DNA from: Chloroflexota bacterium
Lineage (GTDB): Bacteria; Chloroflexota; Anaerolineae; Promineifilales; Promineifilaceae
Assembly: GCA_020629055.1 (NCBI GenBank)
Contig: JAHDEB010000023.1
Location: forward strand, 6,164 to 47,218
Reading direction: 5' to 3'
Length of the DNA stretch: 41,055 bases
The stretch's first letter is position 1, and the number at the start of each line of letters is the position of its first letter. Shown one piece after another: positions 26,214 through 35,047 of the stretch. The notes beneath the pieces are model-generated. The model saw only the letters and a list, made by a program, of their open reading frames with translations, searched no databases and was not told where the DNA came from. Both the position numbers and the translations under genes were made by a program.

Positions 26214-28820
26214 CTAATCTTTTATAGCTCTTGGCAAGTAGAGGGCATGATCTAGATTGCTTGGATCAGTGATGGTTGATGTAAAAATCGCGGACACAAT
26301 CTTGTCTTCAGTCAAGGTTAAAAGACAGGATCCTACCCCGTTGCAATCTCCACTCCATCCGGTAAATTCTGAGTTTTCATCTGCCGTGGCGATTAAAATG
26401 ATCGCTGTATCTCCTTCAAAACTGTCGTTGCAGGTTCGGCCACATTCGATACCGCCGGGACTACTGATCACTGTACCTGTGCCAGTCCCTCTCTTTGACA
26501 CTTGAACCAGCCAGGGGCCACCTGTTTGGATTGCAAAGTTGGCCGTTACCAACTGATCTTCAGTCATCGGAATGGTGCATGCCCCCCGGCCGGAGCAGGA
26601 GCCACTCCAACCGGTAAATGTCGATCCGGCGGCTGCTCTTGCGGTTAAGACAACCATTGTCCCATCTACATAGCTTCTGGTGCAATTGATGCCACAGTTT
26701 ATCCCGGCCGGATTGCTGGTCACCGTGCCATTTCCGTTCCCTTCGCCCGTGACTTGAAGCTCGTGGGTGATGACCGGTTGCTCCACAAAGCTGGCGGTGA
26801 CCTCTTGGTCGCTATCAAGAATAATGGTGCAGGGTCCTGTACCAGAACAAGCCCCCTCCCACCCTTCAAAAAAGAATCCATCGGCCGGAATGGGGGTCAA
26901 AGTTTCCTCTGTGTTGCTGAGGTAGGTTTTGCTACAGTCGGCCGCGCAGCTCAACCCCGTTGTACTCGTGATGCTGCCGCTCCCCTTAATTTCAATCTTT
27001 AATTCAAACTGCTGGGCTTCAAAAGCGCCCATATCAATCGCATCATCGCTGATTCGAATATTACCGGCTAAGTCGGTTGAACTTTCCCCGGTGTATGCCT
27101 CGTTGCTACCGGCATCAATGGCGACAGAGCCTGCCCCCAGCTGGTAATTGCCATCAGTTGTTGGTGTGTCGGCCGGATCGATAACAGAAACAAACATCGG
27201 GTCGCTGTCGATATTGCCCCCTTTATCTATGCCGGCCGAATTGTTCCACTCGTTACTGCCGCCGCTACCGGCGATTAAACTATAGCTGACCAACGATTCG
27301 CTGCCGTTTAAATTTCTGATTTGTGAATCGAGACCGATGCCCAACCCCTCGTTGTCAACATTGCCGATAATGATGCTGTTGCGGATTTGTAGATTTGCAT
27401 TGTTGTTTAAGATGCCGCCCAAGCTGACCCGAGCATAGTTATGGGCGATTGTTGTATTGATTAATATCGGGTTGGCCCCTTCATTCCCCATCCCACCGGC
27501 CTGATTGTTTGACCGATTGCCGGTAATTTGGCTGTTGATGAAGATGGGAGATCCTCCCCCTTCATTGTAGACTCCACCACCGCTATCGGCCGTGTTCGCC
27601 GTAATTTTGTTGTTCGAGATGGTGGGCGAGCTTAAGAAATTGTAGATCGCCCCACCCTTTGCGGCCGAGTTCCCGCTAAAGGTTAACCCGGTCATGCTAC
27701 CATCGCTTTCGTTGTTGTTAAACACCGCGCCACCGCTGCTCGTGGCAGCATTGTCATTAAAGTTGCTATCGGTTATTTCAGTTGTTCCGCCGTTGTTGTA
27801 AATGCCGGCCCCGTTGTTGCCGCTATTGCTCGAGAATGTACTGCTCGTGACGCTGCCGCCACTGTTGTTGAAGTTGCTAAGCCCACCCCCAAAATCAGCC
27901 TGATTACCAGAAAAGCTGCTGTCGCTGATGACAAACGAACTGCTGTCATTAAAAATAGCTCCGCCCGCATTGGTGGCGGTGTTGTTGATAAATTTTACAT
28001 TGTTAAACGCCAATTCACTGCCGAAACTATAGAGTGCACCACCATCCCCGGTGCTGTCATCCCTGGCATTTGATGTGTTGTTTGAAAAAATTGCATTGGT
28101 GAAGGTTGGCTTGCTGCTCCAGTTATAAACGGCCCCTCCATCAGGGGCAGAGTTGCCACTAAACGTGACATCTGTAAAGGTTGCGTTACTGTCGGTGTCG
28201 TTGTAAACCGCACCCCCATCATCGGCCGTGTTCCCCATAAAACGGACGTATTCAACGGTTGGGCTAGACGTTTTGTTAAACATCCCTCCCGCCTGGTTGT
28301 CGGGGAAATCCCCGTTCGCCTGCCCGCCCGTGACCGTAAATCCATTTATCACGGCACTGTCATCTAGATCAGTTGCGCGCACCACATGAAAGCTGTTACT
28401 GCCCGAAATATCTTCGGCCGTTAGCGTTATTCCCCCGTCATCTACGACATCATCCCCGTCAATATCACCGCTCAGCACCGTTAAGTTTGTTACCCAGTCA
28501 CGGCTCTCGATCTCAGACTCTGACCCATCAAAGCCACCAAATAAAGAGACTTCATTTTTTAACACAAAGGAGTCGCCACGTTCGCTGCCCGGCTTGTAGA
28601 TACCGGCTGCCACCCAAATTTGATCCCCGGCGGCTGCACGGGCTAAGGCCTGTTGTAAATCAGGATACGCATTTTCCCAGTCATTTCCGGTATTGGTGCC
28701 GGTTGCGCTCGCATTGACGTAAATTATTTCAGCGGCCTGAACCGACGCTGATTGTAAAAACGATAAGACAAGGCAGAGCAGCCCCAGAGAAAACAAGAAT
28801 TGGTGGAACTTTTGTGACAT
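26214..28820 (-). CDS. Exported parallel beta-helix protein with three Cys-rich repeats
   Basis: An 868-residue secreted protein with a signal peptide (about 1-30, ending SVQAA). Residues 31-600 form a right-handed parallel beta-helix with many GGAVYN/FSGNSA rungs (for example GGAIYNFLSSPTISNN), as in choice-of-anchor Q and POMP-like proteins, and close with GNIRISDDAIDMGAFE. Three repeats of about 75 residues follow (about 610-845), each with two cysteine pairs and an FxGWxGxCxGxGxC..T..... VTAxF pattern, like divergent InlB B-repeats. The tail is LDHALYLPRAIKD. No catalytic residues are evident; a role in surface adhesion or glycan binding is likely. It converges with the previous gene. Confidence 0.87.
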   Translation of the reverse strand: MSQKFHQFLFSLGLLCLVLSFLQSASVQAAEIIYVNASATGTNTGNDWENAYPDLQQALARAAAGDQIWVAAGIYKPGSERGDSFVLKNEVSLFGGFDGSESEIESRDWVTNLTVLSGDIDGDDVVDDGGITLTAEDISGSNSFHVVRATDLDDSAVINGFTVTGGQANGDFPDNQAGGMFNKTSSPTVEYVRFMGNTADDGGAVYNDTDSNATFTDVTFSGNSAPDGGAVYNWSSKPTFTNAIFSNNTSNARDDSTGDGGALYSFGSELAFNNVKFINNTATNAGGAIFNDSSSFVISDSSFSGNQADFGGGLSNFNNSGGSVTSSTFSSNSGNNGAGIYNNGGTTEITDSNFNDNAATSSGGAVFNNNESDGSMTGLTFSGNSAAKGGAIYNFLSSPTISNNKITANTADSGGGVYNEGGGSPIFINSQITGNRSNNQAGGMGNEGANPILINTTIAHNYARVSLGGILNNNANLQIRNSIIIGNVDNEGLGIGLDSQIRNLNGSESLVSYSLIAGSGGSNEWNNSAGIDKGGNIDSDPMFVSVIDPADTPTTDGNYQLGAGSVAIDAGSNEAYTGESSTDLAGNIRISDDAIDMGAFEAQQFELKIEIKGSGSITSTTGLSCAADCSKTYLSNTEETLTPIPADGFFFEGWEGACSGTGPCTIILDSDQEVTASFVEQPVITHELQVTGEGNGNGTVTSNPAGINCGINCTRSYVDGTMVVLTARAAAGSTFTGWSGSCSGRGACTIPMTEDQLVTANFAIQTGGPWLVQVSKRGTGTGTVISSPGGIECGRTCNDSFEGDTAIILIATADENSEFTGWSGDCNGVGSCLLTLTEDKIVSAIFTSTITDPSNLDHALYLPRAIKD

Positions 28821-29012
28821 AAGGACATCCTAGATTGTTTGAACTTTCAGAGGCTCGCTCGTATATAAATGATACCTTCTTAACAAATGTGATCCACTTT
28901 TCTTCCCAAATTGCTTTCGATGTCGTTCAAATGATGTGAAAAGAGGCTGGTTTAGACCTGCTAGGCTCAGCATAGGGATTTGCAATTGTTTTTTGGTGGG
29001 ATAAAGGGGCGA

Positions 29013-29618
29013 TTACGGGAAAAATATGTTCAAGAGTGCCGCACATAACGCGATGGCTAAGCCGATAACAAGCGGGGGAGTTAGCATCAAAAGCCCCGTT
29101 GTCGGGTAGGCGATGGTCGATTCAATTGCGGCCAACTTGTAGCGGTGCCCCTCATGAAATTCCGGCCGACTTAAAATCTCCATCATGTCTCGCCGACTGC
29201 GATAACGGACGATTCCAAATGCTGACCAACGGGCGGCCGGTTCTGCTCCCCACATCTCTATCGGCCCCGCTTTGGGTCTTGAAATGAAGGCAAACCATCC
29301 CGCACGGCTGAACAGCGCACGCGAAAACCAGCCGTTCGTATACCGGCGCAGCATGGTGGCTGATGAAAGATCGTCCGGTACCCCCTCAACAGGATCAGGC
29401 TTTTCTTTCAGCTCTATCAAATTCATCATAAAGAACTGCTTGCCATCATCCCGTTCTAAAAACTTGCGAACTTCAGCCAATCGCTCAGGTTCTGCGTTGC
29501 CAAAGTTTTCAAGTTTGCCCATGTAAGCTTCAATTTCCTGGGGCTTTAACGGCCGACGCCAGCCGATGTACCAGAGGAGGAAGAGGGCATAAACAATGAT
29601 TGCGATTATCCAAGTCAT
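29013..29618 (-). CDS. Membrane-anchored DUF1330-like protein
   Basis: About 201 residues from ATG 29618 (MTWIIAIIVYALFLLWYIGW, one N-terminal membrane helix). A longer TTG/ATG start near 29669 is possible but adds only a spurious-looking hydrophobic leader; neither has a good ribosome-binding site. The soluble middle has FFMMNLIELKEK and later SAFGIVRYRSRRDMMEILSRPEFHEGHRYKLAAIE, a layout like the dimeric ferredoxin-like DUF1330 fold. The C-terminus is a second hydrophobic helix pair. It follows the sulfatase gene on the same strand by about 70 bp, so it is likely the last gene of that operon. Function unknown. Confidence 0.7.
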   Translation of the reverse strand: MTWIIAIIVYALFLLWYIGWRRPLKPQEIEAYMGKLENFGNAEPERLAEVRKFLERDDGKQFFMMNLIELKEKPDPVEGVPDDLSSATMLRRYTNGWFSRALFSRAGWFAFISRPKAGPIEMWGAEPAARWSAFGIVRYRSRRDMMEILSRPEFHEGHRYKLAAIESTIAYPTTGLLMLTPPLVIGLAIALCAALLNIFFP

Positions 29619-29688
29619 ATTTTTAGTGTGAAGTGTTAAGTTTAAAGCGATAAGCAGGATCCACATCAAGCTTTTTGCTTAACACGTT

Positions 29689-31734
29689 CTACTTCTCACT
29701 TCTTGCTTTTAACGCTTCCAACATTTCCCGATACAGCGGTTCTAGCCGTTGCGCTAAACGATTGCCGATGAGCGGTACAACGGTGCCTTCAAAGCTCTCT
29801 TCAAAAAGCACACGGCACCGGTTCGCATTGATCGGCTCCACGTTAAACATAAAGCAGGGGCGCACCCGGCCGCCTGCGACCTGGTCTAACCAGTGAATGG
29901 CCCGATTCGGCTCTAGTTTGACAATGGTCGCTTTCATCGGCCGTGGGGCGATACTGACCGTCACATCGATCTGATTGCTCGGCCGAATATCACCTTTAAC
30001 CGCAGTCACCAGCGGATTCCACTCACCGATCTTTTCAAAGTCGGTAAACGTTTCCCATACACGTTCGGCCGAAGCCTCGATCTCGATTGATTCACGGAAC
30101 AGCCGTTTGGCATTGGCCGTTTTTGACCGTTTGCCCAAAGAAAATTGATCGGCCGTAGGCCATAAGAACGCATCAGGCATCGTTCCTTTTTCTTGCATCA
30201 GCTCGATCAGTTTTTGATGCAGTCTACGCCGCTCCGGTTCAATCTCTAGTTCATAAAACCAATGGTTGAGCAGATTTTTAGATTCAAGTGGATCGTTTTG
30301 CAGATCATACAGTTCGTATTCTGTCTGTTGCCCCATCTCGGGATCAAAATAAACCGCGTATTTCCAATCTTTTTCAATGATGGCCCGAATATGGGACGCC
30401 CCTGCACTGGAGAAACTCCGTTTGCGCAGAAAATAGGGGAGGCGGATCGGCATCACCGAATCGTCATAAGTAAACAGAACCGCATCCTGAACCTCGGCCG
30501 TCTTGCCGTGCAAAATCCCGCTTAAATCATCCCCTTTAAACTCATACCGCTCACGATTGGGCACATCGGCAAACGTACACAGCGTGGGCAAAACATCGAC
30601 CAAGCTCACCAGCGCATCAGATTCTTTTGGTTTTGGATACAGTTTTGGATTCGAAAAGATCAGCGGCACATGGGTCGTTTCTTCGTACACATTGCCGAAC
30701 TTTTGGCGCAGCCCGCCGTGGGCCATCCCCATCTCACCATGATCGCTGGTGCGCACAATCAACGTGTCTTCGGTTAAACCGTTTGCGTCCAACGCATCCA
30801 GCATCCGGCCGATGTGTGTGTCAGATTCTTTGACCAGATAGGCGTAAAACCGGCAGTAGTTCCGCTGTTCTTCCGCCGTTTTTAGTTTGCCGATGACGGT
30901 GTCCATCCCCCGCTTTACCCGTTTATGGAATTTCGGTTTGGTGATCAAATCTTCAGTTGCTGTTTCAGGTAGGTCAATCGGCAGCCATGAAAAATCGTTC
31001 AGTTTGTATCCACCTCGAACGTAGGCGGGCACACGCCCTGGCTCTCCCCGGCCGGTGCCAGGATATGACAGCACATCGTGCGGATTGACGAGGGATGCGA
31101 TGAGGCAAAACGGTTTGTCGGAATCATAGTTGTTTAAAAAGTGCAGGATGCTGTTCCGCTCCATCTCATCGGCCGAAAGGGGGATGGGGCCTGCGGTCCC
31201 GTTGCCATCAACATAGCGACCGTCATGATTGACACTGCCACCCCCAAACTCTCGAATCAGCAGTCCGTCCCCCGCATCAGGTGCATTCCATTCGGTAAAG
31301 CCATATTTTTCAGCGATTGTGTCTGAATCGAGCTGGGACCAAAAACGATGGCCTAAATCATGATTAAACTGGGTCGGTTTGGTCAGGTGCCATTTCCCTT
31401 TAAACACCACGTTGTACCCGGCCGACGCCAACATTTTCGCCATATTTTGGGTGTGGCTGCTTAGTTGGGTTTGATGGGTCTGATCGGCCGAATAGGGATC
31501 GTTTGATTGCAGCAAACGTGTCACCCCGTGCTGGGCCGGATAGAGGCCGGTGAACAGCGAAGCGCGGCTGGGTGAACAGGCGGCCGTGGCGATGTAGGCT
31601 CGGTTAAACGTCATACCATTCGCTTTGAGCCTTTCGCGGGCAGGCAGATTTTCTTCAGCCCACCCTTCGGGCCAGTGCATCACTTCACGTTCTTGATCGG
31701 TGATAATGAGGAAGATGTTGGGTTTGTTTAGCAT
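29689..31734 (-). CDS. Sulfatase fused to a C-terminal SRPBCC domain
   Basis: A 681-residue protein. Residues 1 to about 480 form a type I sulfatase: metal-site NIFLIITDQ (single Asp D13, as in choline-sulfatase-like members) and the signature CSPSRASLFTG with C53 as the residue converted to formylglycine. Later landmarks are KGKWHLTKP, the metal ligands in RTSDHGEMGMAHGG and a YELYDLQNDPLESKNL stretch. Residues about 547-675 form a START/SRPBCC ligand-binding domain (IEIEASAERVWETFTDFEKIGEWNP). No signal peptide, so it acts in the cytoplasm. It hydrolyses a sulfate ester, probably imported by the upstream transporter. The SRPBCC fusion is unusual and suggests a hydrophobic substrate. Confidence 0.9.
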   Translation of the reverse strand: MLNKPNIFLIITDQEREVMHWPEGWAEENLPARERLKANGMTFNRAYIATAACSPSRASLFTGLYPAQHGVTRLLQSNDPYSADQTHQTQLSSHTQNMAKMLASAGYNVVFKGKWHLTKPTQFNHDLGHRFWSQLDSDTIAEKYGFTEWNAPDAGDGLLIREFGGGSVNHDGRYVDGNGTAGPIPLSADEMERNSILHFLNNYDSDKPFCLIASLVNPHDVLSYPGTGRGEPGRVPAYVRGGYKLNDFSWLPIDLPETATEDLITKPKFHKRVKRGMDTVIGKLKTAEEQRNYCRFYAYLVKESDTHIGRMLDALDANGLTEDTLIVRTSDHGEMGMAHGGLRQKFGNVYEETTHVPLIFSNPKLYPKPKESDALVSLVDVLPTLCTFADVPNRERYEFKGDDLSGILHGKTAEVQDAVLFTYDDSVMPIRLPYFLRKRSFSSAGASHIRAIIEKDWKYAVYFDPEMGQQTEYELYDLQNDPLESKNLLNHWFYELEIEPERRRLHQKLIELMQEKGTMPDAFLWPTADQFSLGKRSKTANAKRLFRESIEIEASAERVWETFTDFEKIGEWNPLVTAVKGDIRPSNQIDVTVSIAPRPMKATIVKLEPNRAIHWLDQVAGGRVRPCFMFNVEPINANRCRVLFEESFEGTVVPLIGNRLAQRLEPLYREMLEALKARSEK

Positions 31735-31757
31735 TGGGAAAAGAAATTAGCACACTT

Positions 31758-33059
31758 TTAATCAGAAGCAAGTACCGCTTCAACGTCGGAAAAATCTCGG
31801 TCAGACACACGCATCAGGGCGAAAAACGCCAGCAACATCCCTCCGGCCGAGACGGCCCACATCGCCCGTTGGGACCCTGACAGCTGCACCAACGCCCCTG
31901 ACAAGAGCGGCCCAACAATGCTGGCCGCTTGAAATGCCAAATAGTAAATACCGGCGAAAACACCGAAGTTCTGACCGGTGTCTGTATTCATAAATAGGGG
32001 GAGGCTGTTTAGAAAGACCATTGTCCAGCCCAAACCGGACAGAATGATTGCGATCAGAACCCCCTGCTCGGTTGTCACGAAAAACAGGGTTAAGAGATGA
32101 GACAGCCCGTATAACAGCATTCCGGCCATCATAATTCGACGTGGCCCAAACCGATTGGCCATTAATCCGCTGGGGAAGGCCAATACGAGATAAAGGATGC
32201 CTGCGATACCGGTGAATTGACCGACCCGGCCGGCCGTCATGCCGATATCAAACACGGCGAATCCGGAAATTCCTGCTTGGTAAGCCGCACTCCCGACATG
32301 AAATAGGAACGTGCCTAAAAACGCATACAAAACGCTCCGATTTTTAGGCAATCGCATTTGGCTTAATGTTTCTAAGATTGTCGGGCTCGTTTCAATCGAT
32401 TCCCCTTCTTCTTCCACTTGACCAATGGGCAAATCTTTGTCTTCTTTGATCCAGATTGTCAGTGCGATACCGGCTAAAAGGGTAAGGGCGCTGGCGATCG
32501 CGAACGGGGCGCTTATTTGCCCTCGGTCAAACAGAGCGCCACCGACTAGCGCGGCAACGACGGACGCAAGGCCACCCAGCACATGCACCGGAATCTCCGC
32601 TTTGGAACGGTCAGCCGGTTCAAAGAAATCACCCATCCATGCCCGTATGGGGGCACGATAGATGCCGGTCCCGATGTTGGTAAACATGATGAAAATGATG
32701 ATGGCGACTAGCGATGTCGCGAATGGGACAAGGATAAAGCCAACAATGGCGAGAGGGACGCCGACCATGACCCAAGGCAATCGCCGGCCGAATCGGGTCC
32801 ATGTTTTGTCGCTGCGTGCGCCAGCCCATGGGGTTAGGAACATGTGGATGATGTTGTCCCAAGTCATGATGAAGTAGGCCATGGTGGGTGCCAGTGCAAA
32901 GCCGGTCACGGCCGCAGTTTGTCCTGCGGCTCCGTCCCACAAAGGATGCCCCGTTTGCAACAGAATAGGGACGTAGTTATTAAAAATTACCCAAATGGTG
33001 TTGCCGATCACGCCAGATAGCCCGATCAAAAAGGCCAACCGCCAGCTAAACTGCTTCAT
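31758..33059 (-). CDS. MFS transporter, SLC45/GPH-like
   Basis: A 433-residue, roughly 12-helix carrier. The loop 2-3 region, WDNIIHMFLTPWAGARSDKTWTRFGRRLP, is characteristic of the SLC45/GPH (sugar-cation symporter) group, with the RSD...RFGRR pattern. A central charged loop (EDKDLPIGQVEEEGESIE) separates the halves. It ends 23 bp before the sulfatase start on the same strand, so the pair is likely an operon for uptake and desulfation of a glycoside or similar solute. The substrate is unknown. The upstream DNA (33100-33200) should hold the promoter. Confidence 0.85.
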   Translation of the reverse strand: MKQFSWRLAFLIGLSGVIGNTIWVIFNNYVPILLQTGHPLWDGAAGQTAAVTGFALAPTMAYFIMTWDNIIHMFLTPWAGARSDKTWTRFGRRLPWVMVGVPLAIVGFILVPFATSLVAIIIFIMFTNIGTGIYRAPIRAWMGDFFEPADRSKAEIPVHVLGGLASVVAALVGGALFDRGQISAPFAIASALTLLAGIALTIWIKEDKDLPIGQVEEEGESIETSPTILETLSQMRLPKNRSVLYAFLGTFLFHVGSAAYQAGISGFAVFDIGMTAGRVGQFTGIAGILYLVLAFPSGLMANRFGPRRIMMAGMLLYGLSHLLTLFFVTTEQGVLIAIILSGLGWTMVFLNSLPLFMNTDTGQNFGVFAGIYYLAFQAASIVGPLLSGALVQLSGSQRAMWAVSAGGMLLAFFALMRVSDRDFSDVEAVLASD

Positions 33060-33264
33060 CTCCTATTTCTCCTGAGGCCCGTCACCCGTCATGTTAATTT
33101 GGTTGCTCAAACAGCAATGGTGATATTGTACAAATAGTTCGCTAAATGAACAAATTGTTTATTTAGTCAGATTTATGGCCCCTCGCATCGATCTCAGTTT
33201 TTAGCTGTTCTGGCCTAACCATATGCAAAATCGACGTTTGCCGATGCATTTCACCCAACGCAAA

Positions 33265-33286
33265 AAACCGGCCTATGAGCCGGTTT
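33265..33286 (-). terminator. Possible minus-strand terminator hairpin
   Basis: AAACCGGC at 33265-33272 pairs with GCCGGTTT at 33279-33286 around a 6-base loop. Read leftward, the second arm continues into TTTTTTG, a short U-tract. No annotated leftward gene lies to its right, so it would end an unseen transcript from 33300-33840, or shield the transporter operon from read-through. Confidence 0.4.
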
Positions 33287-33445
33287 GGCAAGCGTTTTAA
33301 ATAACTTTCTCTAAGGTTGTGGATAAAGGTTCAGATGGAGCTCAACGGACGTTGCATGACTAGGTCAGAGACAGTGTGTTTATTTTCAAGGTTCTAGCTG
33401 CACAATAAATGCGCTAGTCTCAATCAAAGTTTCCAGAGGCCATGA

Positions 33446-33471
33446 TCAATAGACCCATGGACGTCTATTGA
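33446..33471. promoter_or_regulatory. Perfect 9-bp hairpin or operator palindrome
   Basis: TCAATAGAC at 33446-33454 and GTCTATTGA at 33463-33471 are exact reverse complements around the 8 bases CCATGGAC. It is either a strong RNA hairpin without U-tract or a DNA operator. Its regulator is not evident. Confidence 0.4.
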
Positions 33472-33510
33472 GAACGTTCCTTATCCGAAGATCGCTGTTC
33501 CACCGCGAGA

Positions 33511-33533
33511 TTTTATCAGTCTAACCGATAAAA
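33511..33533. promoter_or_regulatory. Operator-like 23-bp palindrome
   Basis: TTTTATC at 33511-33517 mirrors GATAAAA at 33527-33533, and an inner GT/AC pair at symmetric positions extends it to an imperfect 23-bp palindrome. Length and AT-rich arms resemble sites for dimeric regulators. It lies about 310 bp before the BtrH-like gene. Confidence 0.4.
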
Positions 33534-33844
33534 CAATTTGCCCCACGGTGTGTAAGTTGCAAAACAAACGAATCAGACTTTACATGATTTTTGACGTCGG
33601 CCGCTGTCATTTGATCTCGTGCTGGAGAAAAGCCGTAGGCCAAGGTGTGTAACCTAGGGCGCGCGGGTTCTGAGACTTCGGTTTGAGTTCAGCTAAACGG
33701 TTGTCGAAGGGAAAACTCAATAGTATGTCTCTTTTTTTTCAAAAAGGTCTAAAAGCCGTGTAAAGTATGAAAACGTAGCTGTTATCGGTTGGTACCGCCC
33801 TTATCAGCTTTTTCAAACTTTAATTCAAATTTTGGAGAATCGAC

Positions 33845-35047
33845 ATGACAGTAATCGAAAACTACAACGCTTTTGACGGCATTCATTGGGAGACCGGATC
33901 GACACACAACTTTTTCAAAGCACGGGGATTTGTGAACCCCCATACGGGTCAACCGTATAGTGAGCCGTTCTTATTAGGGGTAAGTGGCGGCATCGTCTTT
34001 GGTTATTTCAGTTTTGCGTATGAAGGTTGGGACCCGATTTTGGCCTTGCTTAGCCGCAACACGTTTGATCCGATGGATAAAATGTTGTCACGTTTGGGTG
34101 TGGTGCAAAATATCAAACAGTCGACCAAAGCGGAGAATGGGCTTAAAAACTTGCGAAACATGTTAGACGACGGGACTCCGGCCGTGGCTTGGATCGATAT
34201 TTTTAACACAAGCTATGTCGGCAGCAGCGATCACGACGGCATCCCTGGGATGTCACCCGTTGTGGTGTACGGATGGGCCGACCGGCAAGTTCATATCGCT
34301 GATCGGGCCACACAGGGATTTGTGATCAGCGAGGAAGAATTTGTGGCGGCCTGGGGGAAAGTCAAAAAGTTTAAGCATCGCGTGGCAACCTATGAAGCCC
34401 CTGATGAAAGCAAGTTGGCCAGTGCGGTTACGGCCGGTATTTGGGACACCATCAATCTGTTTACCGAAAAACCACCCAAAGGGAGCAAAAATAGTTTTGG
34501 CTTTGCCGCCTATCAACATTGGATCAAACTGTTAACCAAGCCGAAAACCCGGTTGAGTTGGGAAAAAGAGTTTCCGCGTGGGGTTAAACTTTATGCCGGT
34601 TTGCGAGATATGTTTACCCGGACCTCTACCTTTGGTCAGATCCAAGGGGGGGCAGATCGACGGCCGTACGCTGCGTTTTTGCGCGAGTCGGCCGATATGC
34701 TAAACAAACCGGCCTTAAATCAGGTCGCTGATCAGTTTTTACGCAGTGCTGACGAATGGGAGAAGCTCACAGCGCTGGGATTGGCAGACGACGTTCCGTT
34801 GCTGGCCGAGGCGAGAATGCTGCTGGCGAAAAAGCGGGACACATTGCGCGCAGGTGGCCAAAATACCGGCGAGACGATCACCGATTTAAACAGACGGTTG
34901 GCAGAAATCCGCACCGCTTGTGAAGCTGATTTTCCACTGAATCAGGATGAGGTGGAATCATTGCGCGCTGTGTTGGCGGCGCAGGTGCAGGTGATTCACG
35001 ATGTAGAACTAGAGGCTGTAACAGCGTTGAAAGATGCGATTGGGTGA
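33845..35047 (+). CDS. BtrH_N/DUF4872-like protein with altered active-site residue
   Basis: A 400-residue cytoplasmic protein. The N-terminal pattern HWETGSTHNFFKARGF, then PFLLGVSGGIVFGYF, matches the BtrH N-terminal (butirosin H) domain, whose usual form is H-C-x-x-x-x-L/N...SE.mLfGLGsGl.f. Here the expected cysteine is W15. The middle, DGTPAVAWIDIFNTSY...HDGIPGMSPVVVYGW...VHIADRA, fits the same papain-like fold (conserved H and D). The C-terminal 200 residues resemble the DUF4872 helical part. BtrH moves an acyl group from a carrier protein to an aminoglycoside; with no cysteine this copy may bind rather than catalyse. A TTGGAGA site precedes the ATG. No biosynthetic cluster surrounds it. 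Confidence 0.8.
   Translation: MTVIENYNAFDGIHWETGSTHNFFKARGFVNPHTGQPYSEPFLLGVSGGIVFGYFSFAYEGWDPILALLSRNTFDPMDKMLSRLGVVQNIKQSTKAENGLKNLRNMLDDGTPAVAWIDIFNTSYVGSSDHDGIPGMSPVVVYGWADRQVHIADRATQGFVISEEEFVAAWGKVKKFKHRVATYEAPDESKLASAVTAGIWDTINLFTEKPPKGSKNSFGFAAYQHWIKLLTKPKTRLSWEKEFPRGVKLYAGLRDMFTRTSTFGQIQGGADRRPYAAFLRESADMLNKPALNQVADQFLRSADEWEKLTALGLADDVPLLAEARMLLAKKRDTLRAGGQNTGETITDLNRRLAEIRTACEADFPLNQDEVESLRAVLAAQVQVIHDVELEAVTALKDAIG

Larger units (their letters stand above)
33060..33844. other. 785-bp intergenic region with several palindromes, no gene seen
   Basis: This divergent region separates the leftward transporter operon from the rightward BtrH-like gene. No protein-like open frame or RNA gene was recognised. 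It contains a hairpin at 33265-33286 (8-bp stem AAACCGGC, with a T-run on the minus strand), a 9-bp perfect stem at 33446-33471, an operator-like dyad at 33511-33533, a TTGAGTT/AACTCAA pair at 33683-33720 followed by TTTTTTTT, and AGCTG.../...CAGCT at 33777-33809 close to the BtrH-like start. Such density suggests regulatory or small-RNA function. Confidence 0.5.

Noticed and set aside
33224-33301. 25-codon frame beginning MQNRRLPMHF
   Set aside because: It overlaps the hairpin at 33265-33286, has no ribosome-binding site and no family; probably chance.
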